Shown one piece after another: positions 34,894-42,313 of a stretch of 56,692 nucleotides of DNA (position 1 is the first letter of the stretch; the number at the start of each line of letters is the position of its first letter). A program made the translations under genes and the position numbers. This DNA comes from Actinomyces sp. (lineage in GTDB: Bacteria > Actinomycetota > Actinomycetes > Actinomycetales > Actinomycetaceae). The DNA is taken from the NCBI RefSeq assembly GCF_029851875.1, contig NZ_JARKVC010000036.1, forward strand, positions 1 to 56,692, given 5' to 3'. The notes under the pieces are model-generated. The model worked only from the letters and a program-made list of their open reading frames with translations, ran no database searches and was not told the DNA's origin.

Positions 34894-36025
34894 TGGTGGG
34901 CTCCTGGCTGGTAGCGGGGTTGAGTCCTTCGATGCGGCGGGCCTCGGCGGTGTCGTAGACGCCGGCGCGGATGGCGACCTCGTGGGTGGTCATGCGGGTG
35001 GCGGCGTCGGCGCGCAGGAGGGCGTCGAGGTTGAACCGGGCGGTGGTGCCTCGTGGCAGGACGGCGGTGAGGGCCTCCTCGATCTCGCGCAGGTAGCCCA
35101 TGACGGTCCAGCGCACGAAGTCGAGGGAGGCGTCGGTGACGTTCTGGTAGGTCATGGACGAGCCGTTGACGGAGGCCAGGAGCATGTGTGCGGGCACGCC
35201 GAACATGCGGCCGACGGCCAGGACGTCGAAGGCGCGGGACTCCAGGAACTGGACCTCGGAGGGCTTGAGGGACAGGGCGTGGAAGGTCAGGCCCTTGCCC
35301 AGGACGGCGATGCCCTGGTCGGGGCCGTTGGATGTCATCCAGCGTCGCTTGGCCTCCTCGGCCTGGGCGGCGCTGATGTCCTGGTCGGAGGTCAGCAGGC
35401 CGGTGGGCACGCCTGAGGCCTGCAGGTAGTCGGCGGCGTAGGTGGACATGTCGGCCGCGCCGGTCAGGGTGCGGGCGCACGCCTGGATGGGGCCGAGTCC
35501 CTCGGCGGCGCCGGGTACGCGCACCAGGCGCAGGTGGCGCAGGTCGTCGGGGGCCCAGGTGCGGCCGTCCCACTGGACGGTCCTGGCGCCGGTTCGTGGG
35601 TCGAGGACGGGCGTGCATGACAGGGGGTCGAGGACCCGCACGCCCACGGGGCGTGCGTCGCGGTCGTGGGCGATGAGCCAGTAGGCGTTGCCGCGCAGGG
35701 CGAGGGAGGCGACGGTCTCGGCGATCAGGTCGGTGGTGGAGGTGTCGGTGTCCGGGCGGGAGACCACGGGCGGGGCGGTGTCCAGGCGGACAGTGGTCCC
35801 GTCGGTGTCGCGCCGCCACACGTCCAGGCTCAGCTGCTTGGCGGCGGTCTGGATGACTGAGACGCACCGGTAGACCGAGTCCAGGGTCAGGGCCTGGCGG
35901 GGCGTGGTGACGGTGGCTGTCTCGCGCCGGGGAGGCAGGACGGCGGGTGAGGGCTGCGCGGCGTCGGCGCCGCGCACCAGGAGGCGGGCCAGGCGCTGAG
36001 CGGGTGTCATGCCTCTATCAGGCAC
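34886..36025 (-). CDS. Phage portal protein (HK97 type)
   Basis: 379 residues from GTG at 36025, or 374 from ATG at 36010. Seen: TLDSVYRCVSVIQTAAKQLSLDVWRRD, DLIAETVASLALRGNAYWLI, KRRWMTSNGPDQGIAVLGKGLTF, VPAHMLLASVNGSSMTYQN and ARFNLDALLRADAATR, the ordered blocks of phage portal family PF04860. It forms the dodecameric DNA channel. Position between terminase and protease-capsid agrees. Confidence 0.9.
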   Translation of the reverse strand: MPDRGMTPAQRLARLLVRGADAAQPSPAVLPPRRETATVTTPRQALTLDSVYRCVSVIQTAAKQLSLDVWRRDTDGTTVRLDTAPPVVSRPDTDTSTTDLIAETVASLALRGNAYWLIAHDRDARPVGVRVLDPLSCTPVLDPRTGARTVQWDGRTWAPDDLRHLRLVRVPGAAEGLGPIQACARTLTGAADMSTYAADYLQASGVPTGLLTSDQDISAAQAEEAKRRWMTSNGPDQGIAVLGKGLTFHALSLKPSEVQFLESRAFDVLAVGRMFGVPAHMLLASVNGSSMTYQNVTDASLDFVRWTVMGYLREIEEALTAVLPRGTTARFNLDALLRADAATRMTTHEVAIRAGVYDTAEARRIEGLNPATSQEPTSD

Positions 36026-36233
36026 CCGGGTGGGGGACGGAGGACGAATCGTGGGCGTGTCGCTTGCGCCAGGAGTCCAGCGCGTCGCGGGCGTGGATGT
36101 GTCCGGGGTGGGCGCGCTGCTCGTGGTGGCGGGCCTGGCGCAGGGCCTCCTCGTGGGTGAGGGCTGGCAGTCCCCGCCACCCGCACTCGCACAGGGGCAG
36201 GAAGGTGCGGCCTCGGTCTACTCGTGTGCGCAC
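36018..36233 (-). CDS. Small phage protein with Cys-x-Cys motif
   Basis: 71 residues: GRTFLPLCECGWRGLPALTHEEALRQARHHEQRAHPG. The CxCGW and the following His residues could bind zinc. It lies between terminase large subunit and portal and overlaps the portal's upstream GTG. Function unknown. Confidence 0.6.
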   Translation of the reverse strand: MRTRVDRGRTFLPLCECGWRGLPALTHEEALRQARHHEQRAHPGHIHARDALDSWRKRHAHDSSSVPHPGA

Positions 36234-36245
36234 GCGGGTGTGCTC

Positions 36246-37643
36246 CTAGAAGATCTGGATGGGGTCTGGCAGCGTCTGGGAGGCGGCCCACGCGGCGACG
36301 GTGGTGGCGCGCAGCGCGTCGATGGGGCCTGCTGAGCGGGGCGCGTCGAAGGCGGTCACGCCTGACAGGCGGCGCGTGGAGGCCTGGGACAGGGCCTGGC
36401 GCACGGCGTCGGCCCCGTCGTGGGCGACCTCGCCGTCGCGCACGCGGTCCAGCAGGAGCTGGCAGGCGGTGGCGTACTCGCGGGTCGTCAGGGCGCGGAC
36501 GTCCAGGCCCTCGTCCCTCAGGTCGGCCAGGACGGTGCGGGTGGGGCCTGAGTCGTCGGCCCCGACCCACCGGTAGCCGGCGGCTGCCAGGGAGCGCAGG
36601 CGCGGGCGCAGCCAGTCCACGCCGGGGGCGGTGGCCAGGACGGCGGTGTGCAGGTCGGTGCCGTCGGTCCAGGCGGCGGCGACGGTCGAGGCTGAGCGGT
36701 CGCCTGCGACGTCGAAGGCGAGGCACGCCTGGTCGGGGGCTGGTGGAGGCACGGGCGCGGCCAGGGAGTCCCAGATGGCCAGGTCCACCACGGCGGTGTC
36801 CGTGGCGGTCTCCAGGTTGAGGATGGAGCGGCGCCAGGCCGAGACGTCCCCGGTGGCCAGGGAGCGGATCTTGTCGGCGGTCTGGGTGTGTCCCAGCGCG
36901 GGGTGGAAGGCCAGGGTGCGGTCGCTGTAGGGGTCGGCCTCGGCCGCCTCCTCGTCGGCGGACCACTCGAAGTAGGCCATGCGTGAGGCGGGGTCCCCCA
37001 CGGCCTGGCGGCCCGCGCGGATGAGGTTGTTGAGGTAGGCGGAGGCAGAGGTGCCCTTGGTGGACACGATCCACAGCTGGGAGTCCCTGATGGTCAGCTG
37101 CGAGGGGTTGATCGCGGTCTCCAGGGCGAGCCCGGCGTCGGCGTCGAAGGCCCAGGCCTCGTCCACGGTGACCAGGTGCAGGGAGTCACCGTGGATGGAC
37201 TTGGGCGTGGGGGCGAAGGGGCTGATGAAGGAGCCTGTCCGTGCGTACTCGGTGCGCTCGGACCCTTGGGACGCGTATGTCCTGAAGTATCCTGGTCTTT
37301 TTTCTACCTTGAGTGCCTTGTTGATCTGTTTCCAGCGTTTTCTGGCGTCCTTGCCGGTCTGTGCTGTCATGAGTATCTCGTGGTCGCGGTAGGCCATCAT
37401 GCGGTCGACCATGACGGCGCGCAGGAGGAAGGACTTGCCTGCCTGGCGTGGCACGGAGACCACGACGACGGGGTAGCGCCAGGCCCCGGGGTTGGTGGGG
37501 TCGAGCTCAAGGGCGACGTCGGCGACCTGACGCTGCCAGGGCATGAGGGTGCCTCCCATGAACGCGGCGGTGGCGGCGATGCGGGCCCCGAAGGTGGGGT
37601 TGGTGGGGGTGCGTGGTGTGGCGTACTTGGGTGAGGCGCTCAC
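36246..37643 (-). CDS. Terminase large subunit
   Basis: 465 residues from GTG at 37643, which overlaps the small-subunit stop (GTGA). ATPase domain: Walker A SVPRQAGKS (63-71) and Walker B LHLVTVDEAW (D161, E162). Nuclease domain: LAFDVAGDRSAS (first acidic residue), VGADDSGP and a final acidic pair near HDGADAVRQAL. It packages DNA through the portal and cuts it. Confidence 0.9.
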   Translation of the reverse strand: MSASPKYATPRTPTNPTFGARIAATAAFMGGTLMPWQRQVADVALELDPTNPGAWRYPVVVVSVPRQAGKSFLLRAVMVDRMMAYRDHEILMTAQTGKDARKRWKQINKALKVEKRPGYFRTYASQGSERTEYARTGSFISPFAPTPKSIHGDSLHLVTVDEAWAFDADAGLALETAINPSQLTIRDSQLWIVSTKGTSASAYLNNLIRAGRQAVGDPASRMAYFEWSADEEAAEADPYSDRTLAFHPALGHTQTADKIRSLATGDVSAWRRSILNLETATDTAVVDLAIWDSLAAPVPPPAPDQACLAFDVAGDRSASTVAAAWTDGTDLHTAVLATAPGVDWLRPRLRSLAAAGYRWVGADDSGPTRTVLADLRDEGLDVRALTTREYATACQLLLDRVRDGEVAHDGADAVRQALSQASTRRLSGVTAFDAPRSAGPIDALRATTVAAWAASQTLPDPIQIF

Positions 37644-37996
37644 GCGGTGGCCTCCGCGCCCAGGGCCTGGTCTGTCAGGGCCGCTAGCGACCTGTCGAAC
37701 GCGTCGAGCTCGATGTCTGTGCCCTCGGCCGGGCGGGGCAGGGTGTCCAGCCCCTCCATGACCTGCTTGAGGACGGTGGAGGTGGCCACGGAGACCTTGG
37801 GCGAGGAGAAGCCCCGGTCCAGGCCCGCGCCCGCCTTGATCAGGGCTGCGCGCTTGGCCCTCTCGATGGGGCCGAGCACGCCCTTGGCCTCCAGGTCCTC
37901 GAAGGCGGCGCGTACGGCGGTCTCGATGGCGTGGGCCTCCTCGCCCCCCGGCTGCGCGGGTGGCATCTCGAACATTCCGGGCTGGCTCGGGTTCAT
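37640..37996 (-). CDS. Terminase small subunit
   Basis: 118 residues, helical (HAIETAVRAAFEDLEAKGVLGPIERAKRAALIKAGAGLD), like the short small subunits of actinobacteriophages that lack a clear HTH. Assignment rests mainly on coupling to the large subunit gene and on size. Confidence 0.72.
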   Translation of the reverse strand: MNPSQPGMFEMPPAQPGGEEAHAIETAVRAAFEDLEAKGVLGPIERAKRAALIKAGAGLDRGFSSPKVSVATSTVLKQVMEGLDTLPRPAEGTDIELDAFDRSLAALTDQALGAEATA

Positions 37997-38122
37997 GACG
38001 GGGCCTTTCGTGGTGTGTCGGGTTGGTTCGGGGCCGTTTTCCCCGGTGCCGGGGGGAGAGGGCAGTGGGGGGCGGGGACTGCCCGGCCGGCCGTCCAGAA
38101 AACGGACCGGCCGGAGCCCGGG
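37997..38122. other. Non-coding gap upstream of terminase, candidate cos/packaging region
   Basis: The longest gap in the late operon. It holds a CCCCGG-TG-CCGGGG palindrome (38041-38054), G-rich tracts (38051-38078) and a hairpin of CCGGCCGTCC with GGACCGGCCGG (about 38087-38114). Its place between an HNH nuclease gene and the terminase genes is where cos sites lie in cos-type siphoviruses. Inference only. Confidence 0.4.
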
Positions 38123-38416
38123 TCAGTCGCTCAGCCCGGGCCAGCCGGACGCCACCGCCGTCTTGCGCCTGGGCCGCACGGCGGCGGGGGCGCGGTCCTG
38201 GCGCGAGGTGTTGCAGTGGTGGTGGGCCGGGCGCAGGTTGGCCACCTCGTCGTCGCCTCCCCTGGAGCGTGGGACCACGTGGTCGATGGTGAAGCCGCCG
38301 GGCTCGCGGCGCGGCAGGCTGAGGTCGATCTGCCCGCCGCACAGCCAGCAGGTCGTGCCCCACACGGCGATCACCTGGCTGCGCAGGCGTCGCACCCGCG
38401 ACCCTCCCCAGGTCAC
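38123..38416 (-). CDS. HNH endonuclease
   Basis: 97 residues from GTG at 38416 (overlaps the upstream stop). Zinc pair CWLCGG, catalytic DHVVPRSRGGDDEVANLRPAHHHCN, the full HNH pattern. HNH proteins beside terminase stimulate specific cleavage by the large subunit in cos-type phages. Confidence 0.88.
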   Translation of the reverse strand: MTWGGSRVRRLRSQVIAVWGTTCWLCGGQIDLSLPRREPGGFTIDHVVPRSRGGDDEVANLRPAHHHCNTSRQDRAPAAVRPRRKTAVASGWPGLSD

Positions 38417-38796
38417 TGCTGCCTGCCTGTCTCGTGCAGGGCTGCCATGGCCTGGGCGATGACGGCGCGGCGGGCCTGGGCCGCCTCGGCGTCGCGTGCG
38501 TAGCGGCGGCGGTGGCGGGTGGCGGAGGCGTGGGCGCGGGCCTGGGCTGCTGCCTGGCGTGCGGCGGTGATGGTGGCGGGGCTGGCTGGCTCGGCCGGCT
38601 CGCGGCGGGGCGGGGCGGGCCTGCGCACGGCGCTGACCCCGGTCCGTGCCTCCCTGAGGGCGCGGGACTGGCGTGCGGCCTGGGCGGCGCGTCTGGCTAT
38701 CTGGGCCTGGCAGGTGGGGCAGCGGCGGTAGTCGGCTGCCCCGTGGATGCACGGGACCGTCCCGGCGGCGAGGCCTGGGAGCGCTGGCTGGGTCAT
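38413..38796 (-). CDS. Small phage protein with N-terminal Cys motif
   Basis: 127 residues. The N-terminus PCIHGAADYRRCPTCQAQIARR suggests a zinc ribbon; the rest is Arg/Ala-rich helix. It overlaps both neighbours. Similar short proteins sit before HNH genes in actinobacteriophages. Function unknown. Confidence 0.6.
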   Translation of the reverse strand: MTQPALPGLAAGTVPCIHGAADYRRCPTCQAQIARRAAQAARQSRALREARTGVSAVRRPAPPRREPAEPASPATITAARQAAAQARAHASATRHRRRYARDAEAAQARRAVIAQAMAALHETGRQQ

Positions 38797-39653
38797 GGTC
38801 TCCTCCTTGCCGCGGCGGCGGCAGCCGCCGCTGCTCTGGCCTCCAGGACGGCTGGTGAGGGGTCGGGCATCAGGCGCAGGGGTGCCTGTCGTGCTGTGAC
38901 GGCGTGGGGGCGGTCGATGGTGCCTGCCAGGGCGGCGATGCGTCCCAGCACGCTGCTCCTGCCAGCCGGGGTGCCAGGGCGTGTCCTGGCGGGCTCGTCC
39001 GGGAGGTCAGGGCGCGAAGCGCTCCGCTCACGGGTAGGAGAGTCAGTCGGCGGGTGAGGCACCCGTGCCGGGGCCTCCCCACCCTGGGGGGTTGGGTGAC
39101 CGGTGACTGTACCATGGGAGGAGGCGGTTTGGGTTGTGATTGCAGCGTTTTCGCCCTCTCGGGGGCGGCGTTTCCTGGCAGCGATGTACCGACGCCACCG
39201 CCACTTCTCCAACCGCTTACGCATACGCACGCGCATGGCCGCCAGCTCGGCCGCGCACTGCTCGCGCGCGGAGTTCACCAGGTCAGCGAGCATCTGCTTG
39301 TCGATCCGGAAGTAGGAGGGCACGGGCTCGCCGTGGTAGACGCCCCCGCGCCGCCAGGTGATCAGTCCCAGGCCCTCCAGGTCGGCCAGCATCTCCCCCA
39401 CCCAGTGGCGCGAGGAGTAGCCCGCCTTGTAGGCGATCTGAGGGACGGTGGCGTAGCCCTCCCCCGACCCGAACGGCAGGGACAGGACCAGGGCGCGCAG
39501 GGTGGCGCGCGTGCCCTTGCGGCCCACGTCGTTGAGCGCCCCCCACCCCCGCATCTCCAGCATGTCCACGAGAGTGGACGTCCTCATGCGGGCCGTGGCC
39601 GTACGCAGACGACGACGCGGGGCGCGGGCCGGGCGAGTCAGAGGAACGCTCAC
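38793..39653 (-). CDS. Winged-helix DNA-binding phage protein, possible replication initiator
   Basis: 286 residues from GTG at 39653. Residues about 35-105 look like a winged helix (GTRATLRALVLSLPFGSGEGYATVPQIAYKAGYSSRHWVGEMLADLEGLGLITWRRGG). A basic helix (RMRKRLEKWRWRRYIAARKRRPREGEN) and a disordered Pro/Arg-rich tail follow. It is the only sizeable early gene, so it is the best candidate for starting phage DNA replication, but it could be a regulator. Confidence 0.6.
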   Translation of the reverse strand: MSVPLTRPARAPRRRLRTATARMRTSTLVDMLEMRGWGALNDVGRKGTRATLRALVLSLPFGSGEGYATVPQIAYKAGYSSRHWVGEMLADLEGLGLITWRRGGVYHGEPVPSYFRIDKQMLADLVNSAREQCAAELAAMRVRMRKRLEKWRWRRYIAARKRRPREGENAAITTQTASSHGTVTGHPTPQGGEAPARVPHPPTDSPTRERSASRPDLPDEPARTRPGTPAGRSSVLGRIAALAGTIDRPHAVTARQAPLRLMPDPSPAVLEARAAAAAAAAARRRP

Positions 39654-39844
39654 AGCAGCCTCAGCCCTCCCGCGCACAGCGCGGCCGCTGCCAGCAGGAG
39701 CACGACCAGGGCCGCCCACCCGGCCAGCGAGGGACGCAGACCAGCCCCGTAGACGTGGGCCAGGCCCATCAGGGCCAGGCACCCCAGCCCCCACCCAGCC
39801 ATCACCAGCACCACACCCAGGAGAGCCAGCAGAAAGGAGATCAC
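39650..39844 (-). CDS. Small phage membrane protein (two TM)
   Basis: 64 residues, almost all hydrophobic: FLLALLGVVLVMAGWGLGCLALMG and AGWAALVVLLLAAAALCAGG. Coupled to both neighbours by 4-base overlaps. Could be a superinfection-exclusion or early membrane protein; nothing shows which. Confidence 0.6.
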   Translation of the reverse strand: MISFLLALLGVVLVMAGWGLGCLALMGLAHVYGAGLRPSLAGWAALVVLLLAAAALCAGGLRLL

Positions 39845-40041
39845 CGCCGGTCCCTCCCCGCACGCACCGCCGAGCCGATCAGACGGTCAGACACACGCTC
39901 CAGGCGCCACGAGGCCCGGTAGGCCCACGCAGCCAGCGTCAGACGCACACCATGACGAAACACACGCCCCAACCACGCACCGAACCCGAACGCGGCCACG
40001 ATCCACAGGGAGGCCGTCACGTCAGACCACTGCGCGATCAC
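39841..40041 (-). CDS. Small phage protein with one membrane segment
   Basis: 66 residues: WIVAAFGFGAWLGRVFRHGVRLTLAAWAY then a basic C-terminus (RAGRDRR). Coupled by ATGA to the genes on either side. Unknown function. Confidence 0.55.
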   Translation of the reverse strand: MIAQWSDVTASLWIVAAFGFGAWLGRVFRHGVRLTLAAWAYRASWRLERVSDRLIGSAVRAGRDRR

Positions 40042-40553
40042 GCCCGCTCACCCCCGAACAGGTCACGAGGAGTCGGCACAGCCCTCGGCACGGAGCCGCC
40101 ACAGTGGCGGTCACCACAACCACAATCCACTGAAAGGCCAGCACTATGCTCGAGCTTCACTACCACGGCAGCGTTTTTGAGATCGACGAGACCCGCCATG
40201 ACTTCCGAGAGGTGTGGGGTATCCTCCAGAGCCACAAGGGTGACTACACGTGGCTTTTCCTCACCGGCGGGCGCACCGTCCACTTCACGGTTCCTAACGA
40301 CGAGTCCTATGCCCTCGTCACTGACGCCAGCAGCCACCAGCTCGCCTAGCGAGTAGGACAGTGGCTCAGCGCCCGTCACACCATGCAGACGGCGGGCGTC
40401 ACGCTCCGACAGCGCCGCGAACACGTGAGCGAAGGAGTAACGGCCCTGGCCCAAGGAGGCCGGAGCCTCACTCCTGCCCTGCCGGACACGCCAAGCCTCA
40501 ATCTCAGCCGCTATCTTCTGACCCATTTCCTTCACGGCATCGGGATGTGTCAT
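40038..40553 (-). CDS. Phage early protein of unknown function
   Basis: 171 residues, soluble, with IAAEIEAWRVRQGRSEAP, ERDARRLHGVTG and a C-terminal Cys/His cluster (VDCGCGDRHCGG) that may bind metal. It follows the Cro-like gene with an ATGA overlap and is coupled to the next gene, which argues that it is real. Its codon third positions are less GC-rich than usual over 40146-40349, where a good ORF exists on the opposite strand. Confidence 0.6.
   Translation of the reverse strand: MTHPDAVKEMGQKIAAEIEAWRVRQGRSEAPASLGQGRYSFAHVFAALSERDARRLHGVTGAEPLSYSLGELVAAGVSDEGIGLVVRNREVDGAPAGEEKPRVVTLVALEDTPHLSEVMAGLVDLKNAAVVVKLEHSAGLSVDCGCGDRHCGGSVPRAVPTPRDLFGGERA
40146..40349 (+). CDS. Possible antisense-overlapping small protein
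   Basis: 67 residues (MLELHYHGSVFEIDETRHDF ... GDYTWLFLTGGRTVHFTVP) lying wholly within the minus-strand gene. GAAAGG lies 8 bases before the ATG and about four in five third codon positions are G or C, more than for the opposite strand here. The sequence looks protein-like. Only one of the two may be real, or both may be. Confidence 0.4.
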   Translation: MLELHYHGSVFEIDETRHDFREVWGILQSHKGDYTWLFLTGGRTVHFTVPNDESYALVTDASSHQLA

Positions 40554-40771
40554 GACGCCACCTCCCCAAACGCGGGCAACCGCGCGCCCAGCAGAGCCAG
40601 CGCCTCCACGTCATCCAACGTCCAACGCCGATAACCATTCAGACGGTGGCTGAGCGTCTGGACGCTCATGCCGAGCGCCTGGGCGAGATCGCGCTGGGAC
40701 CAGCCACGCTCGGTCATGAGGGCGCGTGCGGCACGCGTCACTGCGACCTGAGGCGCTACATGTTTTGTCAT
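40550..40771 (-). CDS. Cro-like helix-turn-helix regulator
   Basis: 73 residues with an XRE HTH (ALMTERGWSQRDLAQALGMSVQTLSHRLNGYRRWTLDDVEALA). First gene of the minus-strand lytic operon and divergent from the repressor. A -35 TTGTAA, 17-base spacer and -10 GAGTAT place the transcript start next to the ATG, so it is probably leaderless. Likely a Cro-type switch protein. Confidence 0.82.
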   Translation of the reverse strand: MTKHVAPQVAVTRAARALMTERGWSQRDLAQALGMSVQTLSHRLNGYRRWTLDDVEALALLGARLPAFGEVAS

Positions 40772-40881
40772 GCCGTAGATACTCTACGAAACGGAAAGAA
40801 ATTACAAGCACGTAGTTCGTCGCAGCGTGTCTCATCTGTTCGATCTGTTCGCTAAGTATCCGTTTCGTGTAGACTCGCAGC
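40772..40881. promoter_or_regulatory. Divergent switch region with paired operators
   Basis: ACGAAACGGA at 40786-40795 and its inverse TCCGTTTCGT at 40859-40868 lie symmetrically, each between the -35 and -10 of the promoter next to it: cro-like (TTGTAA/GAGTAT, leftward) and repressor (about TTCGCT/TAGACT, rightward). A palindrome CGTAGA-TAC-TCTACG (40774-40788) covers the cro -10. Both transcripts would start about 6 bases from their ATG. Confidence 0.65.
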
Positions 40882-41166
40882 ATGACACTACAGATGGAAG
40901 CGCCCTCGACGGCGGCAGAGATCACGGCCGCAAACGTCAGGATGGCGGCCGCGCGTATCGGCTGGAAGCAGACGGACCTCGCGCGAGCGATCGGCATGTC
41001 ATTGCCCACCGTCAACATTCGTTGGAACGGGAAGCGCCAGTGGCAGCTTGAGGACCTGGACAAGGTGGCTGACGCGCTTGGTACGACGCCATGGGCGCTG
41101 GTCACGCCCGCGCCGGGTGATGAGTGGTGCCCCCGCCCGGACTCGAACCGGGAACCTGCGGATTAG
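40882..41166 (+). CDS. rep: Phage repressor whose 3' end spans the att site
   Basis: 94 residues in the lysogen. HTH at about 28-50 (GWKQTDLARAIGMSLPTVNI) and IRWNGKRQWQLEDLDKVADAL. From residue 82 the protein is encoded by the att core, ending CPRPDSNREPAD with TAG at 41164-41166; the last base of that stop is host tRNA DNA. In the excised circle the core joins 23536 onward and the frame continues as YTAWGLAA then TGA, giving 102 residues with an ssrA-like LAA end. This predicts a stable repressor only after integration. It diverges from the cro-like gene. Confidence 0.85.
   Translation: MTLQMEAPSTAAEITAANVRMAAARIGWKQTDLARAIGMSLPTVNIRWNGKRQWQLEDLDKVADALGTTPWALVTPAPGDEWCPRPDSNREPAD
41124..41165. 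other. attR core
   Basis: 42 bases identical to 23494-23535. They form the 3' 41 bases (with CCA) of tRNA-Arg on the minus strand and the last codons of the repressor on the plus strand. The crossover can be anywhere inside. Confidence 0.95.
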
Positions 41167-41200
41167 AAGGCCGATGCTCTATCCATTGAGCTACGGAGGC
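41125..41200 (-). tRNA. tRNA-Arg (anticodon UCU)
   Basis: 76 bases including an encoded CCA. On the minus strand GCCTCCG opens the acceptor stem and pairs with CGGGGGC; the D arm is TAGCTCAATGGATAGAGCA, the anticodon loop CTTCTAA gives UCU and the T arm is CCCGG-TTCGAGT-CCGGG. The 3' 41 bases come from the phage, which restores the gene after integration. Confidence 0.96.
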
Positions 41201-41337
41201 GGCAGGCAGCCCAGCACGGCTACCCGACTGGGAAGGATAGCAAGCCGCACCGCCCCGGGGCGCCGTCGCCCGCCCCACGACCAGATGCGTCTGCGGCCCC
41301 GCCGCCGCTGGGACAGGCGCGCGTAGACTGCGGGACC

Positions 41338-41970
41338 GTGAGCCGACAGATAACAGCCTCTGACCCCCTGGTATGGATCGACTGCGAGATGACCGGGCTC
41401 GACCTTGGTAAGGACGCGCTCATCGAGGTCGCCGTCGTCGTCACCGACTACGAGCTCAGGCCGCTGGGCGAGGGTATCGACGTCCTCATCAAGCCCCCGG
41501 CCCAGGCCCTGGAGCAGATGAACGACTTCGTGCGCCAGATGCACACATCCTCCGGCCTGCTCGACGAGCTCGACGAAGGCCTGACCGTGCCCGAGGCCCA
41601 GCGCGTGGTCCTCGACTACGTCAAGTCGCTGGTCCCCCAGGCCCGCACGGCGCAGCTGGCCGGGAACTCCGTGGGCACTGACAAGACCTTCCTCGCACGC
41701 GACATGCCCGAGCTCATCGACTACCTGCACTACCGGATCGTGGACGTGTCCTCGATCAAGGAGCTGGCCAAGCGCTGGTACCCGCGCACCTACTTCCAGG
41801 CCCCGGAGAAGCACGGCGGTCACCGCGCGCTGGCGGACATCCTGGAGTCGATCGACGAGCTGCGCTACTACCGCGCCGTCCTCTTCCCCGCCGGGGAGGG
41901 ACCGAGCTCCGAGGAGTGCAGGGCCGCGGCCCAGGAGATCCAGGCGCACCCGACGGCGTCGCAGGACTGA
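41338..41970 (+). CDS. orn: Oligoribonuclease
   Basis: 3'-5' exonuclease degrading 2-5 nt RNAs, including pGpG. 210 residues with the DEDDh set: D and E in VWIDCEMTGLD, D in GNSVGTDKTFL, and HGGHRALADI near the end. TAGACT ends 9 bases before the GTG (41338), so the message is probably leaderless. Host gene next to the tRNA-Arg. Confidence 0.96.
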   Translation: MSRQITASDPLVWIDCEMTGLDLGKDALIEVAVVVTDYELRPLGEGIDVLIKPPAQALEQMNDFVRQMHTSSGLLDELDEGLTVPEAQRVVLDYVKSLVPQARTAQLAGNSVGTDKTFLARDMPELIDYLHYRIVDVSSIKELAKRWYPRTYFQAPEKHGGHRALADILESIDELRYYRAVLFPAGEGPSSEECRAAAQEIQAHPTASQD

Positions 41971-42090
41971 GCCAGGCCACGCCCCAGCGGCGCCCACCCC
42001 CACAACGTGACACAGTGCACGGCTGACAGCTTGGTAGCACCGCCAGCGAGCCGATAAAGTACCGACTCGTTGCGACACGTCCGCAGCAGT

Positions 42091-42164
42091 GGTGGCTGTA
42101 GCTCAGTTGGCAGAGCGCTTGGTTGTGGTCCAGGAGGTCGCGGGTTCAAGCCCCGTCAGCCACC
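42091..42164 (+). tRNA. tRNA-His (anticodon GUG)
   Basis: GTGGCTG/CAGCCAC acceptor stem with the extra G-1 (42091) opposite C73, the identity element of tRNA-His; D arm TAGCTCAGTTGGCAGAGC; anticodon loop TTGTGGT; T arm GCGGG-TTCAAGC-CCCGT. CCA is not encoded. Confidence 0.96.
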
Positions 42165-42313
42165 CCGCACAGAGATGCCCGCCACCGCAGAAGCGGTGGC
42201 GGGCACTTATCGTCGTCTGCAGGACGTCGAGGACAACCGTCATGGCCGCGGACGCGATGGCTCTGGCAGACTCGCCCTACACCCCTTTCCTACCGCCTGA
42301 CGAGGAGCCGACC

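Larger units (their letters stand above)
23494..41165. mobile_element. Integrated siphovirus-type prophage, about 17.7 kb, in tRNA-Arg
   Basis: Bounded by 42-bp direct repeats (attL 23494-23535, attR 41124-41165) that match the 3' part of a tRNA-Arg(UCU) gene kept intact at attR. Gene order: integrase beside attL (plus strand); lytic genes from 40771 to 24588 on the minus strand (regulator, early genes, HNH, terminase, portal, protease-capsid, connectors, tail, lysis); divergent repressor reading into attR. Every expected head, tail and lysis gene class is present and none looks broken, so it may be functional. No polymerase, primase or helicase is visible. Confidence 0.93.

Noticed and set aside
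41124..41166. CPRPDSNREPAD as an artefact of reading tRNA DNA as protein
   Set aside because: Usually such tails are spurious, but here the HTH gene upstream is real and the frame stays open across the reconstructed attP with a GTGA overlap, so I kept it as biological.
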